64,000 nucleotides of DNA from an uncultured Lactobacillus sp. (GCA_946482465.1 CAMLRL010000005.1:25006-89005); one strand, 5' to 3'; positions 7,593-18,853 are shown, counted from the stretch's first letter. Notes: a model not told the origin generated them from the sequence alone. Numbers and translations are program-made.

Positions 7593-9872
7593 TTAATGCT
7601 GCTTTAATTGCTCATTCACGTACATTAGCAATTTTTTACTAGGCATATTTCTTAATTCACGAATGAAGGCAATTTGTGACCTAGTAGCAAGATAATACCG
7701 TGAAGCCGTTAACTTACTTTTAGCAGGATGTTTAACAGCATAGATTTTATTATCTGCTATTTTAATAAAGTGCAGCTCAGAAAATACACGTAAAATAAAT
7801 AGAATATGATCATAACTCTGCTGCAGAAAAGGTCCAACTAAGCGATAATCCTCGATCGTTAAGCCAGGATGTGTATATACGTAGCGCAATACATTCTCAA
7901 AATCTGACTTCACAGGCATCTGCGTCACCGGTAATTGATCCAAAATAAACCGTAAGTAAAGCTGAGCGTAATTATTAGTCAATGCTGCATCTAATTCACT
8001 TTGATTATGGGGAACGTCAAGAAAGACGGCTACCTCGCCCTCACTATCATAATCATTAATCAGCGTAATTTTTGCGGGATCAATATCATATTTTGTAGAA
8101 GCAGAAATCTTATTTTTTTCGTCAAATAAAAGATACCTATCCGCAAAACCCATTACATATTTTTCAGATCGTAAATCAATAACTGGTGCAGGAACAGCTA
8201 ATTTAGGGGCTGCAAAAACAATACCTTTAATTATACCTTGCACTTTAGTTTGATTACGAAAACAATTTTCTTGCAAGCCAATAAACAGCTGATCAATGTA
8301 TGGTAACAAGATTCGAGTTAAGTGTTTTTTATTGAAACCTACCACATCCAATTTCTTATTGCTCTTACTGACAGTCAGTTTGATATGATTCTTATCTGCA
8401 CCCATGTAAAAGCAGCCAGTAATATCAGGATGCTTAATGCTAAACACCGGCTCCACATTATCTGTGCCAAAAGGACCCGCCAATTTAATTTCCGCAATAG
8501 TCTTTAGGTCAAGATTAGCAAACGGTAATTCAAAATCGTAATCTCTGATATTCTGGTTGTATGAACCATTAAAATTATTCTCAAAGGCTTTTCTTAAGGA
8601 AGGAATTTTTTCTTCAGTCATTGATAATCCGCAAGCAAAATCATGCCCACCAAATTTCAAAAATAGTTTGTGTTTTAAGGGATTTAGCGCATTAAAAATA
8701 TTATAACCGGCAACGGATCTTCCAGACCCCTTGATAATTCCAGCTTCATTTTTAGTTAAAACTATGGTAGGTTTATGAGTTTTCTCAACCACCTTATTTG
8801 CTACTAAGCCCAAAACACCTTCATGAAAATCTGGTTGATAAATTACCAGAGTTTGACTTCTGTCCCAGCCATTATTTTTAACTTGCTCAAGACATTCTTG
8901 AAAAACAGTTGCAGTCAGTTTTTTGCGTTCATCGTTTAATTTTTCAACTTTAGCAGCTATCTCATCGGCTTTTTCATCAGTATCACATAATAGTAATTCC
9001 ACTGCCAGAGAAGCATTGGCAAGTCTGCCCACAGCATTTAATCTTGGTGCAATATTAAAGCCAACATCAGTTTCGTCAATATGTCCTAATTGTAAACCAG
9101 CTTTTTTTATTAAAGCTCTTAGTCCCGGCCGCTCAGTCTCATTAAGCATTTTAAGGCCACGTTTTACTATTACATGACCTTCTCCTGACACCTTGACCAT
9201 ATCACCAATTGTGCCAATCATTGCTAATTCCAATAATTCAGGCATTGGCTCCTGCATTAACGCCCGACAAATAGTGTAGGCAACACCTGCCCCACAATAA
9301 TCATCAAACGGATATTTTTGTCCGGGATAATTGCAGTGTACCAAAGCGTAACAGTCAGGAACTTGCTCTTGAAATTTATGGTGATCTGTAATTATTGTAT
9401 CTACACCTTTACTTTTGGCAAAAGCAACCTCGTCAACCCCAGTAATACCGTTATCTACAGTAATAATCAGTTTAGTTCCATCTGCTACAATTTTCTTGTA
9501 GGATTCAAGATTTGGTCCATAGCCATCTTTAAAACGATCGGGAATGAAAAAATGTACGTCGGCACCTAAAATGCCCAGTGTTTCCACCATAATAGTGGTG
9601 GCAGTAATACCATCAGCATCGTAATCACCATAGACCGTTATTTTTTCTCCTGCATCAATTGCTTGATTAATTCTGTTAACTGCCTTTTTCATGTCATGCA
9701 TTAAAAAGGGGTCAGCCAAATCAGCTTCAGTGGCATTAAACCAATAATCTATTTTTTCCGCAGTATTTATTCCGCGCAAAGAAAGCAGCTTAGCCGTTAT
9801 TGGGCTAAGCTGATACTTCTCAATTATAGCAGGAGCTAATTCATCACCTTTACGTTTGCGCCATTCAATCAT
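7593..9872 (-). CDS. recJ: Single-stranded-DNA-specific exonuclease RecJ
   Basis: A 759-residue 5'-3' single-strand exonuclease of recombination and mismatch repair. The DHH phosphoesterase motifs are visible: VYGDYDADGITA (about 79-90) and ITDHHKF (about 160), then NPPR-like FNIAPRLNAVGRL and the DHHA1 segment with KGSGRSVAGYNIF and FGGHDFACGL. The long C-terminal part (after about residue 550) is the extra domain common to Firmicutes RecJ. It is 38 bases downstream of lepA and probably co-transcribed with it. Confidence 0.97.
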   Translation of the reverse strand: MIEWRKRKGDELAPAIIEKYQLSPITAKLLSLRGINTAEKIDYWFNATEADLADPFLMHDMKKAVNRINQAIDAGEKITVYGDYDADGITATTIMVETLGILGADVHFFIPDRFKDGYGPNLESYKKIVADGTKLIITVDNGITGVDEVAFAKSKGVDTIITDHHKFQEQVPDCYALVHCNYPGQKYPFDDYCGAGVAYTICRALMQEPMPELLELAMIGTIGDMVKVSGEGHVIVKRGLKMLNETERPGLRALIKKAGLQLGHIDETDVGFNIAPRLNAVGRLANASLAVELLLCDTDEKADEIAAKVEKLNDERKKLTATVFQECLEQVKNNGWDRSQTLVIYQPDFHEGVLGLVANKVVEKTHKPTIVLTKNEAGIIKGSGRSVAGYNIFNALNPLKHKLFLKFGGHDFACGLSMTEEKIPSLRKAFENNFNGSYNQNIRDYDFELPFANLDLKTIAEIKLAGPFGTDNVEPVFSIKHPDITGCFYMGADKNHIKLTVSKSNKKLDVVGFNKKHLTRILLPYIDQLFIGLQENCFRNQTKVQGIIKGIVFAAPKLAVPAPVIDLRSEKYVMGFADRYLLFDEKNKISASTKYDIDPAKITLINDYDSEGEVAVFLDVPHNQSELDAALTNNYAQLYLRFILDQLPVTQMPVKSDFENVLRYVYTHPGLTIEDYRLVGPFLQQSYDHILFILRVFSELHFIKIADNKIYAVKHPAKSKLTASRYYLATRSQIAFIRELRNMPSKKLLMYVNEQLKQH

Positions 9873-9910
9873 TAATTTAATTCAGCCTTTTGTCGTTACT
9901 TATTTTTATT

Positions 9911-11743
9911 TTAATTTAAATCGTCATCATTCATTTTTAAGACAGCCATAAAAGCATCTTGGGGAATTTCTACATGACCCACTGCTTTCATCCTTTTTTT
10001 ACCCCGCTTTTGTTTTTCAAGCAGCTTTGCCCTTCTATCAGGATCTCCCGTATGAATTTTCCAAGTAACATCCTTGCGGTATGGCTTAACAGTGGCACGA
10101 GAAATAATTTTTGCTCCAATTGCTCCTTGAATATCAACTTCAAAGTTCTGTCTAGGAATTAACTTCTTAAGCATTGAGGTCATTTGTCGCGCTCTATTTT
10201 GAGCTTCATCACGGTGAGCAATGAAACTAAGAGCGTCGACCACTTGTTTATTCAAAAGAATATCAATTTTAACTAAATCAGTTGCCCGATAACCCGTAAT
10301 TTCATAATCAAGTGAGGCATAACCTTTAGTGGAAGATTTTAAATCATCAAAAAAATCATAAATAATTTCGGCTAGCGGCATATTGTAAATTACGTTAACC
10401 CGATATTTGTCTAAATAGTCCATTGTCACAAACTCGCCCCGTTTGCGTTGACATAATTCCATCACAGGACCGACAAAATCATTCGGAACCATTACTTCTG
10501 CTTTAACAAAAGGTTCCTGCACTTCCTTATATTCACCTGCAGACGGTAAATCAGAAGGATTATCAATTACTTTGGTCGTACCGTCATTCATAATCGCATG
10601 ATAATCAACAGAAGGGGCAGTCATGATTAAGTCTATGTCAAATTCCTGTTCAAGTCTTTCCTGCACCACATCCATGTGGAGTAAACCTAAAAAGCCGCAC
10701 CTAAAACCAAAGCCTAAAGCGGTTGAAGTTTCAGGCTCAAATTCTAAAGCTGCATCATTGAGCTGCAATTTTTGTAAAGCTTCCTTAAGGTCATCATATT
10801 TTGCATTGTCTACGGGATACATACCTGAATAAACCATTGGTGGTATCTGACGATAACCGGGAAGTGGTTCCGCGGTTGGATGTTCTGCGGCAGTGATAGT
10901 ATCACCAACACGAGTTTCACGAACGGACTTGATGTTTGCCGTTAAGTAACCAACATCCCCAGCAATTAGAATATCTTTTTTAACCGGATGTGGACTGGAA
11001 ACTCCAACTTCAGTAACTTCATATTCCTTACCAGTATTCATGATTTTTATTTTATCGCCGGGTTTAACCGTACCTTCTTCAATCCGCACAGATAAAACAA
11101 CACCGCGATAGTCATCATATTTTGAATCAAAAATCAACGCTTTTAACGGTGCTTGGAGATCTCCATTAGGAGCTGGTATATCTTTAACTATGCGTTCAAG
11201 CAACTCCTTAATTCCCTGCCCGGTTTTACCGGAAACTTCAACAGCGTCGGAAGCATCTAATCCCAACATTTCTGTGATTTCCTCTTTAGCCTGCTCCGGA
11301 TTAGCTGAAGGCAGATCAATTTTATTTATAACAGGCAAAATCTCCAAGTCATCATCAATTGCTAAGTATGTATTTGCTAAAGTTTGGGCTTGCACACCTT
11401 GCGAAGCATCTACAACTAACAGTGCACCTTCACAAGCCGCTAAGGAACGGGAAACCTCATAAGAAAAATCCACGTGTCCTGGTGTATCAATTAGATGAAA
11501 AATGTAGTCTTCGCCATCTTGCGCATGATATTTAATTTCTACTGAGTTCATCTTGATGGTGATGCCGCGTTGGCGTTCCAGCGGCATATCGTCTAACATC
11601 TGATTTTTTAATTGGCGTTCAGATACCGTATCAGTCAATTCTAAAATTCGATCGGCAATCGTCGACTTACCATGATCAATATGAGCAACAATGGAAAAAT
11701 TGCGAATACGCTTCTGATAATCTTGTAATTTTGTTATATCCAT
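9911..11743 (-). CDS. lepA: Elongation factor 4 (back-translocase LepA)
   Basis: A 610-residue ribosome-associated GTPase. The G motifs are [10 protein letters not shown] (about 18-27), [16 protein letters not shown] and NKIDLP; the rest shows the EF-G-like domains and the LepA-specific C-terminal basic domain ([16 protein letters not shown] ... [14 protein letters not shown]). Length matches the family. It starts with ATG at 11743; the ribosome binding site (AAAGGGTG) is moderate. An extended -10 promoter lies just upstream. In many lactobacilli lepA follows dnaJ closely; here an ABC transporter pair lies between them. Confidence 0.98.
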   Translation of the reverse strand: MDITKLQDYQKRIRNFSIVAHIDHGKSTIADRILELTDTVSERQLKNQMLDDMPLERQRGITIKMNSVEIKYHAQDGEDYIFHLIDTPGHVDFSYEVSRSLAACEGALLVVDASQGVQAQTLANTYLAIDDDLEILPVINKIDLPSANPEQAKEEITEMLGLDASDAVEVSGKTGQGIKELLERIVKDIPAPNGDLQAPLKALIFDSKYDDYRGVVLSVRIEEGTVKPGDKIKIMNTGKEYEVTEVGVSSPHPVKKDILIAGDVGYLTANIKSVRETRVGDTITAAEHPTAEPLPGYRQIPPMVYSGMYPVDNAKYDDLKEALQKLQLNDAALEFEPETSTALGFGFRCGFLGLLHMDVVQERLEQEFDIDLIMTAPSVDYHAIMNDGTTKVIDNPSDLPSAGEYKEVQEPFVKAEVMVPNDFVGPVMELCQRKRGEFVTMDYLDKYRVNVIYNMPLAEIIYDFFDDLKSSTKGYASLDYEITGYRATDLVKIDILLNKQVVDALSFIAHRDEAQNRARQMTSMLKKLIPRQNFEVDIQGAIGAKIISRATVKPYRKDVTWKIHTGDPDRRAKLLEKQKRGKKRMKAVGHVEIPQDAFMAVLKMNDDDLN

Positions 11744-11775
11744 AAATAATTTGCACCCTTTACTCTATCTTTATT

Positions 11776-11802
11776 ATTATAACAAAGTAACTGAAACAGT
11801 TA
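11776..11802 (-). promoter_or_regulatory. Candidate lepA promoter
   Basis: The minus strand shows TGT-TATAAT (extended -10; TATAAT at 11776-11781) with a weak TTTAAC hexamer 17 bases upstream. It would give lepA-recJ transcription independent of the ABC pair. Confidence 0.55.
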
Positions 11803-11844
11803 AAAGCAATTAAGTAAAAAGTAAGGGTAGTCTAAACTATTTGA

Positions 11845-13434
11845 TTAATTAGATTTGGTTTTTTTATTTAAACTAATTCTTTTATCAAACTTATTTTGAA
11901 TTTTCTGAGACAAATTATGCGCTATCATAAAAACCGTGATAGGACTATCAACAATATTGTTAATTATTTCTGCACTACTTTCTTCATCAATTGCCGATGT
12001 ACCTTCGTCTAATAGCAAAAATTGGTTTTCATGAATTTCTGATCTAGCTAGAACTATTTTTTGCCTTTGTCCCCCTGACACATTTAAATTGTTTAAGTTA
12101 ATAATAGTTTTTTCTTTTTCAGCAAATTTGCTAAGATCATAATTAAAACAAGTATTTTTAAGTACTCGTTTTAGATTTTTTTCTAGATCTTTATTAAACA
12201 TTGTTATATTGTCCTTGATACTAACTGGAAACAAAACAGGTGATTGAGGAATGTAGCCTAACTTTAAGTTTTGCGGATTAAGTTTGTTTTTATTCTGATC
12301 AAAAAAATCAACTCCACCTGTTGTAGGTTTCAGTTCACCCAATAGCAATTTAAAAAGAGTAGTTTTACCACTACCAGAATCACCCATTAACAGAACTTTT
12401 TCATGGGGTTTGATAGTGATATCTGGAAAAGTTAATTTTTGACCGTTAGGAAAAATATAACTTAAATTGTGAGTTTCTAAACATATAGGCTGCATACCTT
12501 CAGGTGGACTAGCCACTGGCACGCGCTCTTTTGCAATTTTCTGATTTAATTGACCAGCAGAAGATATTTGTCCGAGTTCATTTGTAAGGCTTTGCATTGC
12601 TTCTAACAAATTTGCACTAAAATTTTCAACGGTGATGATCACACCAAAAGGAATTATTTTACGAGTAATTAACAAAGCAGTGCTAACAAGTAGAAAAAAA
12701 TTTAACAAAACTGAACTAGCTTTATTCAAAACAGATAAAAATTGCGCAGTTTTTGTTCGATTAACATTTGCTTTTTCAAGTTTCTTTGAAGCTCCTGCCA
12801 TTACAGATGAAAGTTTTTTTCCTGCCATAAAATTTTGCAATTCAGCTAAGCCATCTAACCAATTTTCTGCGGTATTTAAATATGACGCGTTAGCCAAAGA
12901 TAAATTTTGTACAGCTTTGCGTAAGGGCTTTCGTAATAGACGGGGAAGCAATAAATTTAGGCTGCCTAAAAATAGTACTATTATTAAAAGGATCCAATGA
13001 AATGAGCAAAGTGCCAAAATAACAAAAAGAATTTGCGCAGCATAATAGGGAATATCGGTATAAATGCTCAAAGAAGAAGACTTAATTATATTAAGGTCAT
13101 TCGTTAGTATATTTTGGACCTTATTTGGACTATGATGGACGTAATCGTTGAAAAAATGGGCAATAATTTCCGCTCTTACTTGATGATTATATTGTTGAAT
13201 TTGCTTTTCAATTAAGTATTGACACAAATTCATACCCAAATAACTTGTAAAATATAAAAATAATACGATTAGACAAAACAACAAAAACTCATTTACCATC
13301 CTTCTGCGGATAAAAGAAAAGATATAAGTACTGATATAACTTGTACCAATAACTAAGCCGGAAGTTGTAAATTCTAGTAGCAAAATGACTATCATTCTAA
13401 TTTTATTAGTCGCATATAATCCCTTAAAAGTCAT
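11845..13434 (-). CDS. ABC exporter half-transporter, second subunit (permease-ATPase fusion)
   Basis: About 529 residues: an N-terminal membrane domain with about six helices followed by a nucleotide-binding domain. Seen: Walker A GDSGSGKTT, Q-loop LGYIPQSPVLFP, signature VSGGQRQ, Walker B FLLLDEGTSAID and H-loop IAHN. Both catalytic residues are intact. I place the start at ATG 13434 because a GAGGTGAGG ribosome binding site precedes it; it overlaps the upstream partner by 11 bases, typical of translational coupling. The longer open frame (to 13461) lacks this support. With its partner it should form a heterodimer; the substrate (peptide, drug or lipid) cannot be told. No substrate gene is adjacent. 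Confidence 0.88.
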   Translation of the reverse strand: MTFKGLYATNKIRMIVILLLEFTTSGLVIGTSYISTYIFSFIRRRMVNEFLLFCLIVLFLYFTSYLGMNLCQYLIEKQIQQYNHQVRAEIIAHFFNDYVHHSPNKVQNILTNDLNIIKSSSLSIYTDIPYYAAQILFVILALCSFHWILLIIVLFLGSLNLLLPRLLRKPLRKAVQNLSLANASYLNTAENWLDGLAELQNFMAGKKLSSVMAGASKKLEKANVNRTKTAQFLSVLNKASSVLLNFFLLVSTALLITRKIIPFGVIITVENFSANLLEAMQSLTNELGQISSAGQLNQKIAKERVPVASPPEGMQPICLETHNLSYIFPNGQKLTFPDITIKPHEKVLLMGDSGSGKTTLFKLLLGELKPTTGGVDFFDQNKNKLNPQNLKLGYIPQSPVLFPVSIKDNITMFNKDLEKNLKRVLKNTCFNYDLSKFAEKEKTIINLNNLNVSGGQRQKIVLARSEIHENQFLLLDEGTSAIDEESSAEIINNIVDSPITVFMIAHNLSQKIQNKFDKRISLNKKTKSN

Positions 13435-15025
13435 GCTTGACCTCACCTCGATTTGTATCAATATTTATCACTCTGTCAAACAATTTTTTAGTATCTTTAT
13501 TAAGATTATGTGCAATGACAATGATAGTTTGGTTACTATTCAAAAGATTACTAATTATTTTGTTTGTTGCATTTTCATCAATGGCACTAGTGGATTCATC
13601 GGCCAAGATTATAGGCTTGTTTTGAATCTCATTACGCGCTAATACAATCTTTTGTCTTTGGCCTCCCGAAAGGTTGTCTTTGTCAACATCAACTATTGTT
13701 TCCAGACCAGCTGGAAAACCAGCTAAATCCGACTCGAGTTGAACTGATTTTACATATTTTTCAACAACCTTATTCAATTTACTATTGAACATGGTAATAT
13801 TCTCTTTGATCGATACTGGAAATAAGAAATTGTCTTGTGCTAGATAACTTATCTGACTGCGGTCAACTTTAACCTTATTACCCTTTTTATCACAAAAATA
13901 TATTTTTCCACTGGTAGGCTTTAATTCTGCCAAAAGCAGTTTGAATAAAGTTGATTTACCAGAACCATTTCTACCCTGCAATAGAATCTTCTCGCCCTTC
14001 TTGATAGTCATGTCAGGATAGGAAATTTCTCTATTATTTGGATATTTATACTTTAAACTTCTAGTTTTTATTACAGAAAAATTTGCTTCATTTGAATATG
14101 TGCTTGGAATTTCTCTTTGCAGTTCATTTAGTTGTTGATTGATATTCTTAGTTGACTGCATTTTTGTTAATGCGGTAGTGATAGTCAAAGCTGAATTAAA
14201 GATACTAGATGCAAAAGTTCCTGCAGCAATAATAGTACCGAAAGAAACAATTTTAGCGAAAAATAAAATTGTTGCTAGAAATGTCACTGCTACTTGAGAA
14301 AAAGAATTTGCGCACCCATTAATAAATTGAGCCAGTCCCATGACTTTTTGCCTGTCAACATAAGATTGCTCCAAATCTGTCCCCTTTTTTGTCAAATAAT
14401 GACTAAAGGCATCAAATGCCAGGTACCTTCTTAATTCTGCCAGACCGTTAAACCACTGAAAAATGGTATTTAAATATTTTTTATTTTGTTCAGAAATTTT
14501 TTTGGTTGCTTTCGTTAGAGCTTTATGCGTTAGTTTGGGCACTAATAAAGTGATAACAACTAGAGTAATCACTAAAACAGCTATCGACCAATGAAACATG
14601 ACTAAAGCAATTGTCGAAGTAACCATTACAAAAAGGGAACTAAGTATACGCAAAAATTGATTACCATATTGGTCGGTTAATAGCTGCAAATTATTATTTA
14701 AATTATTTAACATTGCTGCTGTAGAAACAGATTTAATGTGGTAATAATGCTTAACGAGATTATCTCTAATCAAGCCAATATATTGTTGCAACTGTCTACT
14801 ATAAAGCCACGTAGCCACAGAATTAATTATAAAGGCAACTAATCCCGTAATTAGACTAACCAAAATAAAGTACAAAAATTGAGAGAAATGACTTTTACTC
14901 AGGCTATTATAAGCGAACTTAATAACGTATGAGCTGAATGCAGTTCCACAACCATAGATTACGATTAAAGATACTATTATAATTGAATTTAAAATATTCG
15001 TTTTTATTAAGTTGCTTAATTTCAT
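13424..15025 (-). CDS. ABC exporter half-transporter, first subunit (permease-ATPase fusion)
   Basis: 533 residues: membrane domain (about 1-290) and nucleotide-binding domain with Walker A GRNGSGKST (351-359), Q-loop SYLAQDNFLFP, signature LSGGQRQ (about 452), Walker B IILADES and H-loop IAHN. It is short for this family and strongly AT-rich. It has its own promoter and lies between dnaJ and lepA, in the same direction. The pair shares local motifs (PTSGKIYF/PTTGGVDFF; KENITMFN/KDNITMFN), so the two subunits are likely ancient duplicates. Substrate unknown. Confidence 0.88.
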   Translation of the reverse strand: MKLSNLIKTNILNSIIIVSLIVIYGCGTAFSSYVIKFAYNSLSKSHFSQFLYFILVSLITGLVAFIINSVATWLYSRQLQQYIGLIRDNLVKHYYHIKSVSTAAMLNNLNNNLQLLTDQYGNQFLRILSSLFVMVTSTIALVMFHWSIAVLVITLVVITLLVPKLTHKALTKATKKISEQNKKYLNTIFQWFNGLAELRRYLAFDAFSHYLTKKGTDLEQSYVDRQKVMGLAQFINGCANSFSQVAVTFLATILFFAKIVSFGTIIAAGTFASSIFNSALTITTALTKMQSTKNINQQLNELQREIPSTYSNEANFSVIKTRSLKYKYPNNREISYPDMTIKKGEKILLQGRNGSGKSTLFKLLLAELKPTSGKIYFCDKKGNKVKVDRSQISYLAQDNFLFPVSIKENITMFNSKLNKVVEKYVKSVQLESDLAGFPAGLETIVDVDKDNLSGGQRQKIVLARNEIQNKPIILADESTSAIDENATNKIISNLLNSNQTIIVIAHNLNKDTKKLFDRVINIDTNRGEVKHDF

Positions 15026-15068
15026 TGTTATTGCCTACAATATTAACATATTATTAAATTTTTATTAC

Positions 15069-15096
15069 ATTATAGCGCGTAAAATATTAAATTCAA
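15069..15096 (-). promoter_or_regulatory. Promoter of the ABC pair
   Basis: The minus strand has TTGAAT (15096-15091), a 16-base spacer and a perfect TATAAT (15074-15069), about 45 bases before the start codon and after the dnaJ terminator. Confidence 0.7.
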
Positions 15097-15114
15097 TTAT
15101 ATATTTGAAAAATA

Positions 15115-15146
15115 AAAAGCAGTACTAAAATTTTAGTACTGCTTTC
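15115..15146 (-). terminator. Terminator of the hrcA-dnaJ operon
   Basis: A perfect 24-bp inverted repeat, GCAGTACTAAAA/TTTTAGTACTGC (15119-15142), followed on the minus strand by a T-rich run, a few bases after the dnaJ stop. Confidence 0.92.
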
Positions 15147-15149
15147 TTA

Positions 15150-16292
15150 TTACTGTAATTTTTCTTTTAATCTTTCAAAAAAGCCTTTTTCCTGAGGGGT
15201 AATTGAGCCTCCTCCAGCTTTAACAAATTCAACTAAAGCCTGCTTTTGTTTTTCGTTAATTGATTTTGGTATTTGTACCTGAACAGTAGTAATTTGATCG
15301 CCATTACCACTACCGCGCAAATAAGGAACACCTTCGCCATGCAAAGTAAATTCTTTATTTGGCTGAGTACCAGCAGGAATTTTTAACTTTTTATCTCCAT
15401 GGACAGTTTTGACATTTATTTCATCGCCTAATGTTGCCTGTGCAAATGAAATTGGCACTGTGGTATAAATTGTCGTTCCTTTACGTTCGAATTCTTTTGA
15501 AGGTTTAATGCGATAGCTGATATAAAGATCGCCATAAGGACCACCATTTTTACCAGCTTCGCCTTGGCCATCATAACGTAATTGCTGACCGTTATCAATT
15601 CCGGCGGGAATATTAACTTCAATGGTATTTTTACCATCAATTACACCATTACCATGACAGGTTTGACAAGGATGTTCAATAATTACACCTCGACCATGAC
15701 ACTTATCACATACTGTTTGACGCCGAATTACGCCTAGCATAGACTTCTGCGTAACAGTCATGTAGCCACTGCCATTACACTTATCACAAGTTATTGGGTG
15801 TGTGCCTTTTTCTGCCCCATTTCCTTTGCAAGTTGGACAAGTTTCACTTCTTGTGTAGGAAACCTGCGTCTTTTTGCCGGTAATAGCATCCATGAAATCA
15901 ATTGTCAGTGTATAGTCTAAATCTTCACCACGTGTTGGTGCTGTTGGATTAGCACGACGCTGGTTAGCTCCTGTTGCACCGCCAAAGAAATCATTAAAAA
16001 TATCACCAAAGTCGCCGAAGCCGCCAAAATCACTATATCCTTGGCCCGCACCACCAAAGCCGCCTTGACCGTTGACTCCTGCAGAACCAAATTGATCATA
16101 TTGGGCTTTCTTTTGTTTATCATGTAAGACTTCGTAGGCTTCATTAACCTCTTTATATTTTTCTTCCGCCCCCGGTTCGTGATTTAAGTCGGGGTGATAT
16201 TTTTTGGCAAGTTTACGATAAGCAGAGGTAATTTCTTTATCACTGGCATTACGATCAACACCAAGCACGCTATAGTAATCTTCTTGTGCCAT
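15150..16292 (-). CDS. dnaJ: Chaperone DnaJ (Hsp40)
   Basis: 380 residues. Co-chaperone that delivers clients to DnaK and stimulates its ATPase. Domains: J domain with the HPD motif (YHPDLN, about 32), a Gly/Phe-rich linker (about 75-120), four CxxCxGxG-type zinc repeats ([32 protein letters not shown]) and the C-terminal substrate-binding domain. It is the last gene of the heat-shock operon; a hairpin with a T run lies between dnaK and dnaJ. ATG 16292 follows AAGGAGC. Confidence 0.99.
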   Translation of the reverse strand: MAQEDYYSVLGVDRNASDKEITSAYRKLAKKYHPDLNHEPGAEEKYKEVNEAYEVLHDKQKKAQYDQFGSAGVNGQGGFGGAGQGYSDFGGFGDFGDIFNDFFGGATGANQRRANPTAPTRGEDLDYTLTIDFMDAITGKKTQVSYTRSETCPTCKGNGAEKGTHPITCDKCNGSGYMTVTQKSMLGVIRRQTVCDKCHGRGVIIEHPCQTCHGNGVIDGKNTIEVNIPAGIDNGQQLRYDGQGEAGKNGGPYGDLYISYRIKPSKEFERKGTTIYTTVPISFAQATLGDEINVKTVHGDKKLKIPAGTQPNKEFTLHGEGVPYLRGSGNGDQITTVQVQIPKSINEKQKQALVEFVKAGGGSITPQEKGFFERLKEKLQ

Positions 16293-16318
16293 CTATAAGC
16301 TCCTTAACTTTACAAAAG

Positions 16319-16348
16319 AAAAGAACTACTTTTCTTGGCAGTTCTTTT
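16319..16348 (-). terminator. Hairpin between dnaK and dnaJ
   Basis: On the minus strand AAAAGAACT/AGTTCTTTT forms a 9-bp stem with a T-rich tail. Probably a partial terminator or mRNA processing/stability element that lowers dnaJ output relative to dnaK (inference). Confidence 0.7.
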
Positions 16349-16372
16349 CTAATTTATTCAATTATAAACCCT

Positions 16373-18235
16373 TTACTTATCTGGGTCTACCTTATGAAAC
16401 TCGCCTTCGCCTGCGGAACCGCTACCTGAATTACCATCTTGTGAACCAGGATTTTGGGGACCTGCTTGTGGGCCGGCTTGACCTTGTGCACCTTGAGCCC
16501 CACCATTAGCTTGGTACAATTTGACTGCTAGGTCTTGAGCAACCTTGGATAATTCATCCTTCTTAGACTTCATTTCATCCAAATTGTTGTCTTTTTGTGC
16601 CTTCTTCAAAGCATCAAGTGCATCTTGTACTTTCTTAGTGTCGTCATCAGATACTTTACCTTTAACATCTTTGAGAGTCTTTTCAGTGGAGAAGATTAAT
16701 TGATCAACCTCGTTACGTAAGTCAACTTCTTCTTTCTTCTTCTTATCCTCTTCAGCATGTTCTTCAGCTTCTTTTTGCATCTTCTTAATTTCTTCATCGG
16801 ATAAACCGGATGAACTCTTGATAGTAATCTTTTGTTCTTTACCGGTTCCCATATCCTTAGCAGAAACATTAACGATACCGTTCTTGTCAATATCAAAAGT
16901 AACTTGAATTTGTGGCACACCACGAGGAGCTGCTGGAATATCAGTTAATTCGAAACGACCTAAAGTCTTGTCATCAGCAGCCATTGGACGCTCACCCTGC
17001 AATACGTGCACGTCAACAGCTGGTTGATTATCAGCAGCTGTAGAGAAGATTTGACTCTTGGAGGTTGGGATTGTTGTGTTCTTCTCAATTAACTTGGTAA
17101 ATACACCACCCATAGTTTCAATACCAAGTGATAGAGGAGTTACATCAAGTAAAACAACGTCCTTAACGTCACCAGAAATGACACCACCTTGAATAGCAGC
17201 ACCTAAAGCAACAGCTTCGTCTGGGTTAATTGAGTGATCAGGTTCTTTACCCGCCCACTTCTTAACAGCTTCTTGCACAGCAGGAATACGAGTAGAACCA
17301 CCGTTTAAAATAACCTTGTCAATATCATTAACTGTTAATTCAGCATCTTTTAACGCATTGTCAAACGGAATCTTAGTCTTATCAACTAAGTCAGAAGTTA
17401 ATTCATCAAATTTTGCCCTAGTTAAGTCAGCTTCTAGGTGTAATGGACCAGATTCACCGGCAGAAATGAATGGTAATGAAATATGAGTTGAAGATACACC
17501 AGAAAGATCTTTCTTAGCCTTTTCAGCAGCATCCTTTAACCTTTGTAAAGCCATTTTATCTTTAGAAAGGTCAACACCATTTTCATCTTTAAAGTTCTTA
17601 ATCAACCAATCAATAATCTTGTTATCGAAGTCATCACCACCAAGGTGAGTATCACCATTAGTTGAAAGAACTTGGAACACACCGTCACCTAATTGCAAAA
17701 CGGAAACATCAAAAGTACCACCACCAAGGTCGTAAACTAAAACTTTTTCGTCTTCAGCATCTTTGTCAAGACCGTAAGCAAGTGAAGATGCAGTAGGTTC
17801 GTTAATGATTCTCTTAACATCAAGGCCGGCAATTTTACCAGCATCCTTAGTAGCTTGACGTTGGGCGTCATTAAAGTATGCAGGAACTGTAATAACGGCT
17901 TCTGTTACTTTTTCACCTAAATAATCCTCGGAGAATTTCTTAATATACTGCAAGATCATTGCTGAAATTTCTTGTGGAGTGTATGCTTTATCTCCAATCT
18001 TCACCTTATAATCAGCTTCACCCATGTGGCGCTTAATTGAAGAAATAGTATTAGGATTGGTAATTGCTTGTCTCTTAGCAACTTCACCGACTTGAATTTC
18101 TCCATCCTTGAAAGCTACTACTGAAGGAGTTGTCCGATTTCCTTCTGGGTTAGTAATAATTTTTGGTTCCTTACCCTCAAGAACAGCAACCGCTGAGTTG
18201 GTAGTTCCGAGGTCAATTCCGATAACTTTTGACAT
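16373..18235 (-). CDS. dnaK: Chaperone DnaK (Hsp70)
   Basis: About 620 residues from the chosen start ([14 protein letters not shown]). ATP-driven folding chaperone. Nucleotide-binding domain motifs: [50 protein letters not shown]; then the [10 protein letters not shown] linker region, the substrate-binding domain and a flexible C-terminal tail rich in Gly, Gln and Ala (about the last 40 residues). Start at 18235 is set by AAAGGAAGC upstream and by homology; an in-frame ATG at 18253 overlaps the grpE stop region and is unlikely. Second to last gene of the hrcA operon. Confidence 0.99.
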   Translation of the reverse strand: MSKVIGIDLGTTNSAVAVLEGKEPKIITNPEGNRTTPSVVAFKDGEIQVGEVAKRQAITNPNTISSIKRHMGEADYKVKIGDKAYTPQEISAMILQYIKKFSEDYLGEKVTEAVITVPAYFNDAQRQATKDAGKIAGLDVKRIINEPTASSLAYGLDKDAEDEKVLVYDLGGGTFDVSVLQLGDGVFQVLSTNGDTHLGGDDFDNKIIDWLIKNFKDENGVDLSKDKMALQRLKDAAEKAKKDLSGVSSTHISLPFISAGESGPLHLEADLTRAKFDELTSDLVDKTKIPFDNALKDAELTVNDIDKVILNGGSTRIPAVQEAVKKWAGKEPDHSINPDEAVALGAAIQGGVISGDVKDVVLLDVTPLSLGIETMGGVFTKLIEKNTTIPTSKSQIFSTAADNQPAVDVHVLQGERPMAADDKTLGRFELTDIPAAPRGVPQIQVTFDIDKNGIVNVSAKDMGTGKEQKITIKSSSGLSDEEIKKMQKEAEEHAEEDKKKKEEVDLRNEVDQLIFSTEKTLKDVKGKVSDDDTKKVQDALDALKKAQKDNNLDEMKSKKDELSKVAQDLAVKLYQANGGAQGAQGQAGPQAGPQNPGSQDGNSGSGSAGEGEFHKVDPDK

Positions 18236-18253
18236 TGATATGCTTCCTTTCAA

Positions 18254-18841
18254 TTATTGTGCTACAACAACCATTGCTGGTCTTAAAGTACGATCTTTGT
18301 ATAAATAACCTTTTTGCAAAACTCGCACAACATGATCTTTTTGATCGTCATTTTCAGCCGCAACTGTTTGAACAGCCTGATGTAAATTAGGATCAAATTT
18401 TACACCTTCAGCTGTAATTTCACTAATTCCGTGATCTTTCATCGCTTTAACCAGTGAATCAAGAGTCATTTGTACACCCTTTTTAAGTTGCTTTGATGCG
18501 TCGTCATCAACTTTGGTAGCTAAAGCTCTTTCTAAATTGTCCATTGCTGGCAGAACATCTTTGGCTAAAGACTGTGATTCATATTTAATAAGTTGTGCTC
18601 TCTCGTTATTATAACGATTTTGCATATTTTGCATTTCTGCTTGACTGCGCAAGAACTTATCTTCAAGATCATCTTTTTCCGCCTGTAACTTAGTCAATTT
18701 TTCTTTAATTTTTGTTTCTGAAGTTTCAGGCTTCGTTTTCTTGTTAGCCTCAGATTTTGAATCTGTTTTTGGTGACTGGGTTTTCTCAGAATGACGTTGA
18801 TTTTCATCTACGTCTTTTTTGGTTTTTTCTTCCTTACTCAA
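18254..18841 (-). CDS. grpE: Nucleotide exchange factor GrpE
   Basis: 195 residues. Homodimeric factor that releases ADP from DnaK. A charged, Lys/Glu-rich disordered N-terminus (about 1-50), a long coiled coil (about 45-100; [22 protein letters not shown]), then the family signature [16 protein letters not shown] at the C-terminus with HQAVQTV upstream. It lies between hrcA (12-base gap) and dnaK (18-base gap). Confidence 0.98.
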   Translation of the reverse strand: MSKEEKTKKDVDENQRHSEKTQSPKTDSKSEANKKTKPETSETKIKEKLTKLQAEKDDLEDKFLRSQAEMQNMQNRYNNERAQLIKYESQSLAKDVLPAMDNLERALATKVDDDASKQLKKGVQMTLDSLVKAMKDHGISEITAEGVKFDPNLHQAVQTVAAENDDQKDHVVRVLQKGYLYKDRTLRPAMVVVAQ

Positions 18842-18853
18842 GGCTAACCTCCT

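Noticed and set aside
13435-13461. Longer N-terminus for the second ABC subunit of the lepA-dnaJ pair
   Set aside because: The ATG at 13434 has a strong GAGGTGAGG site; the added residues lie inside the upstream gene and resemble no family start.
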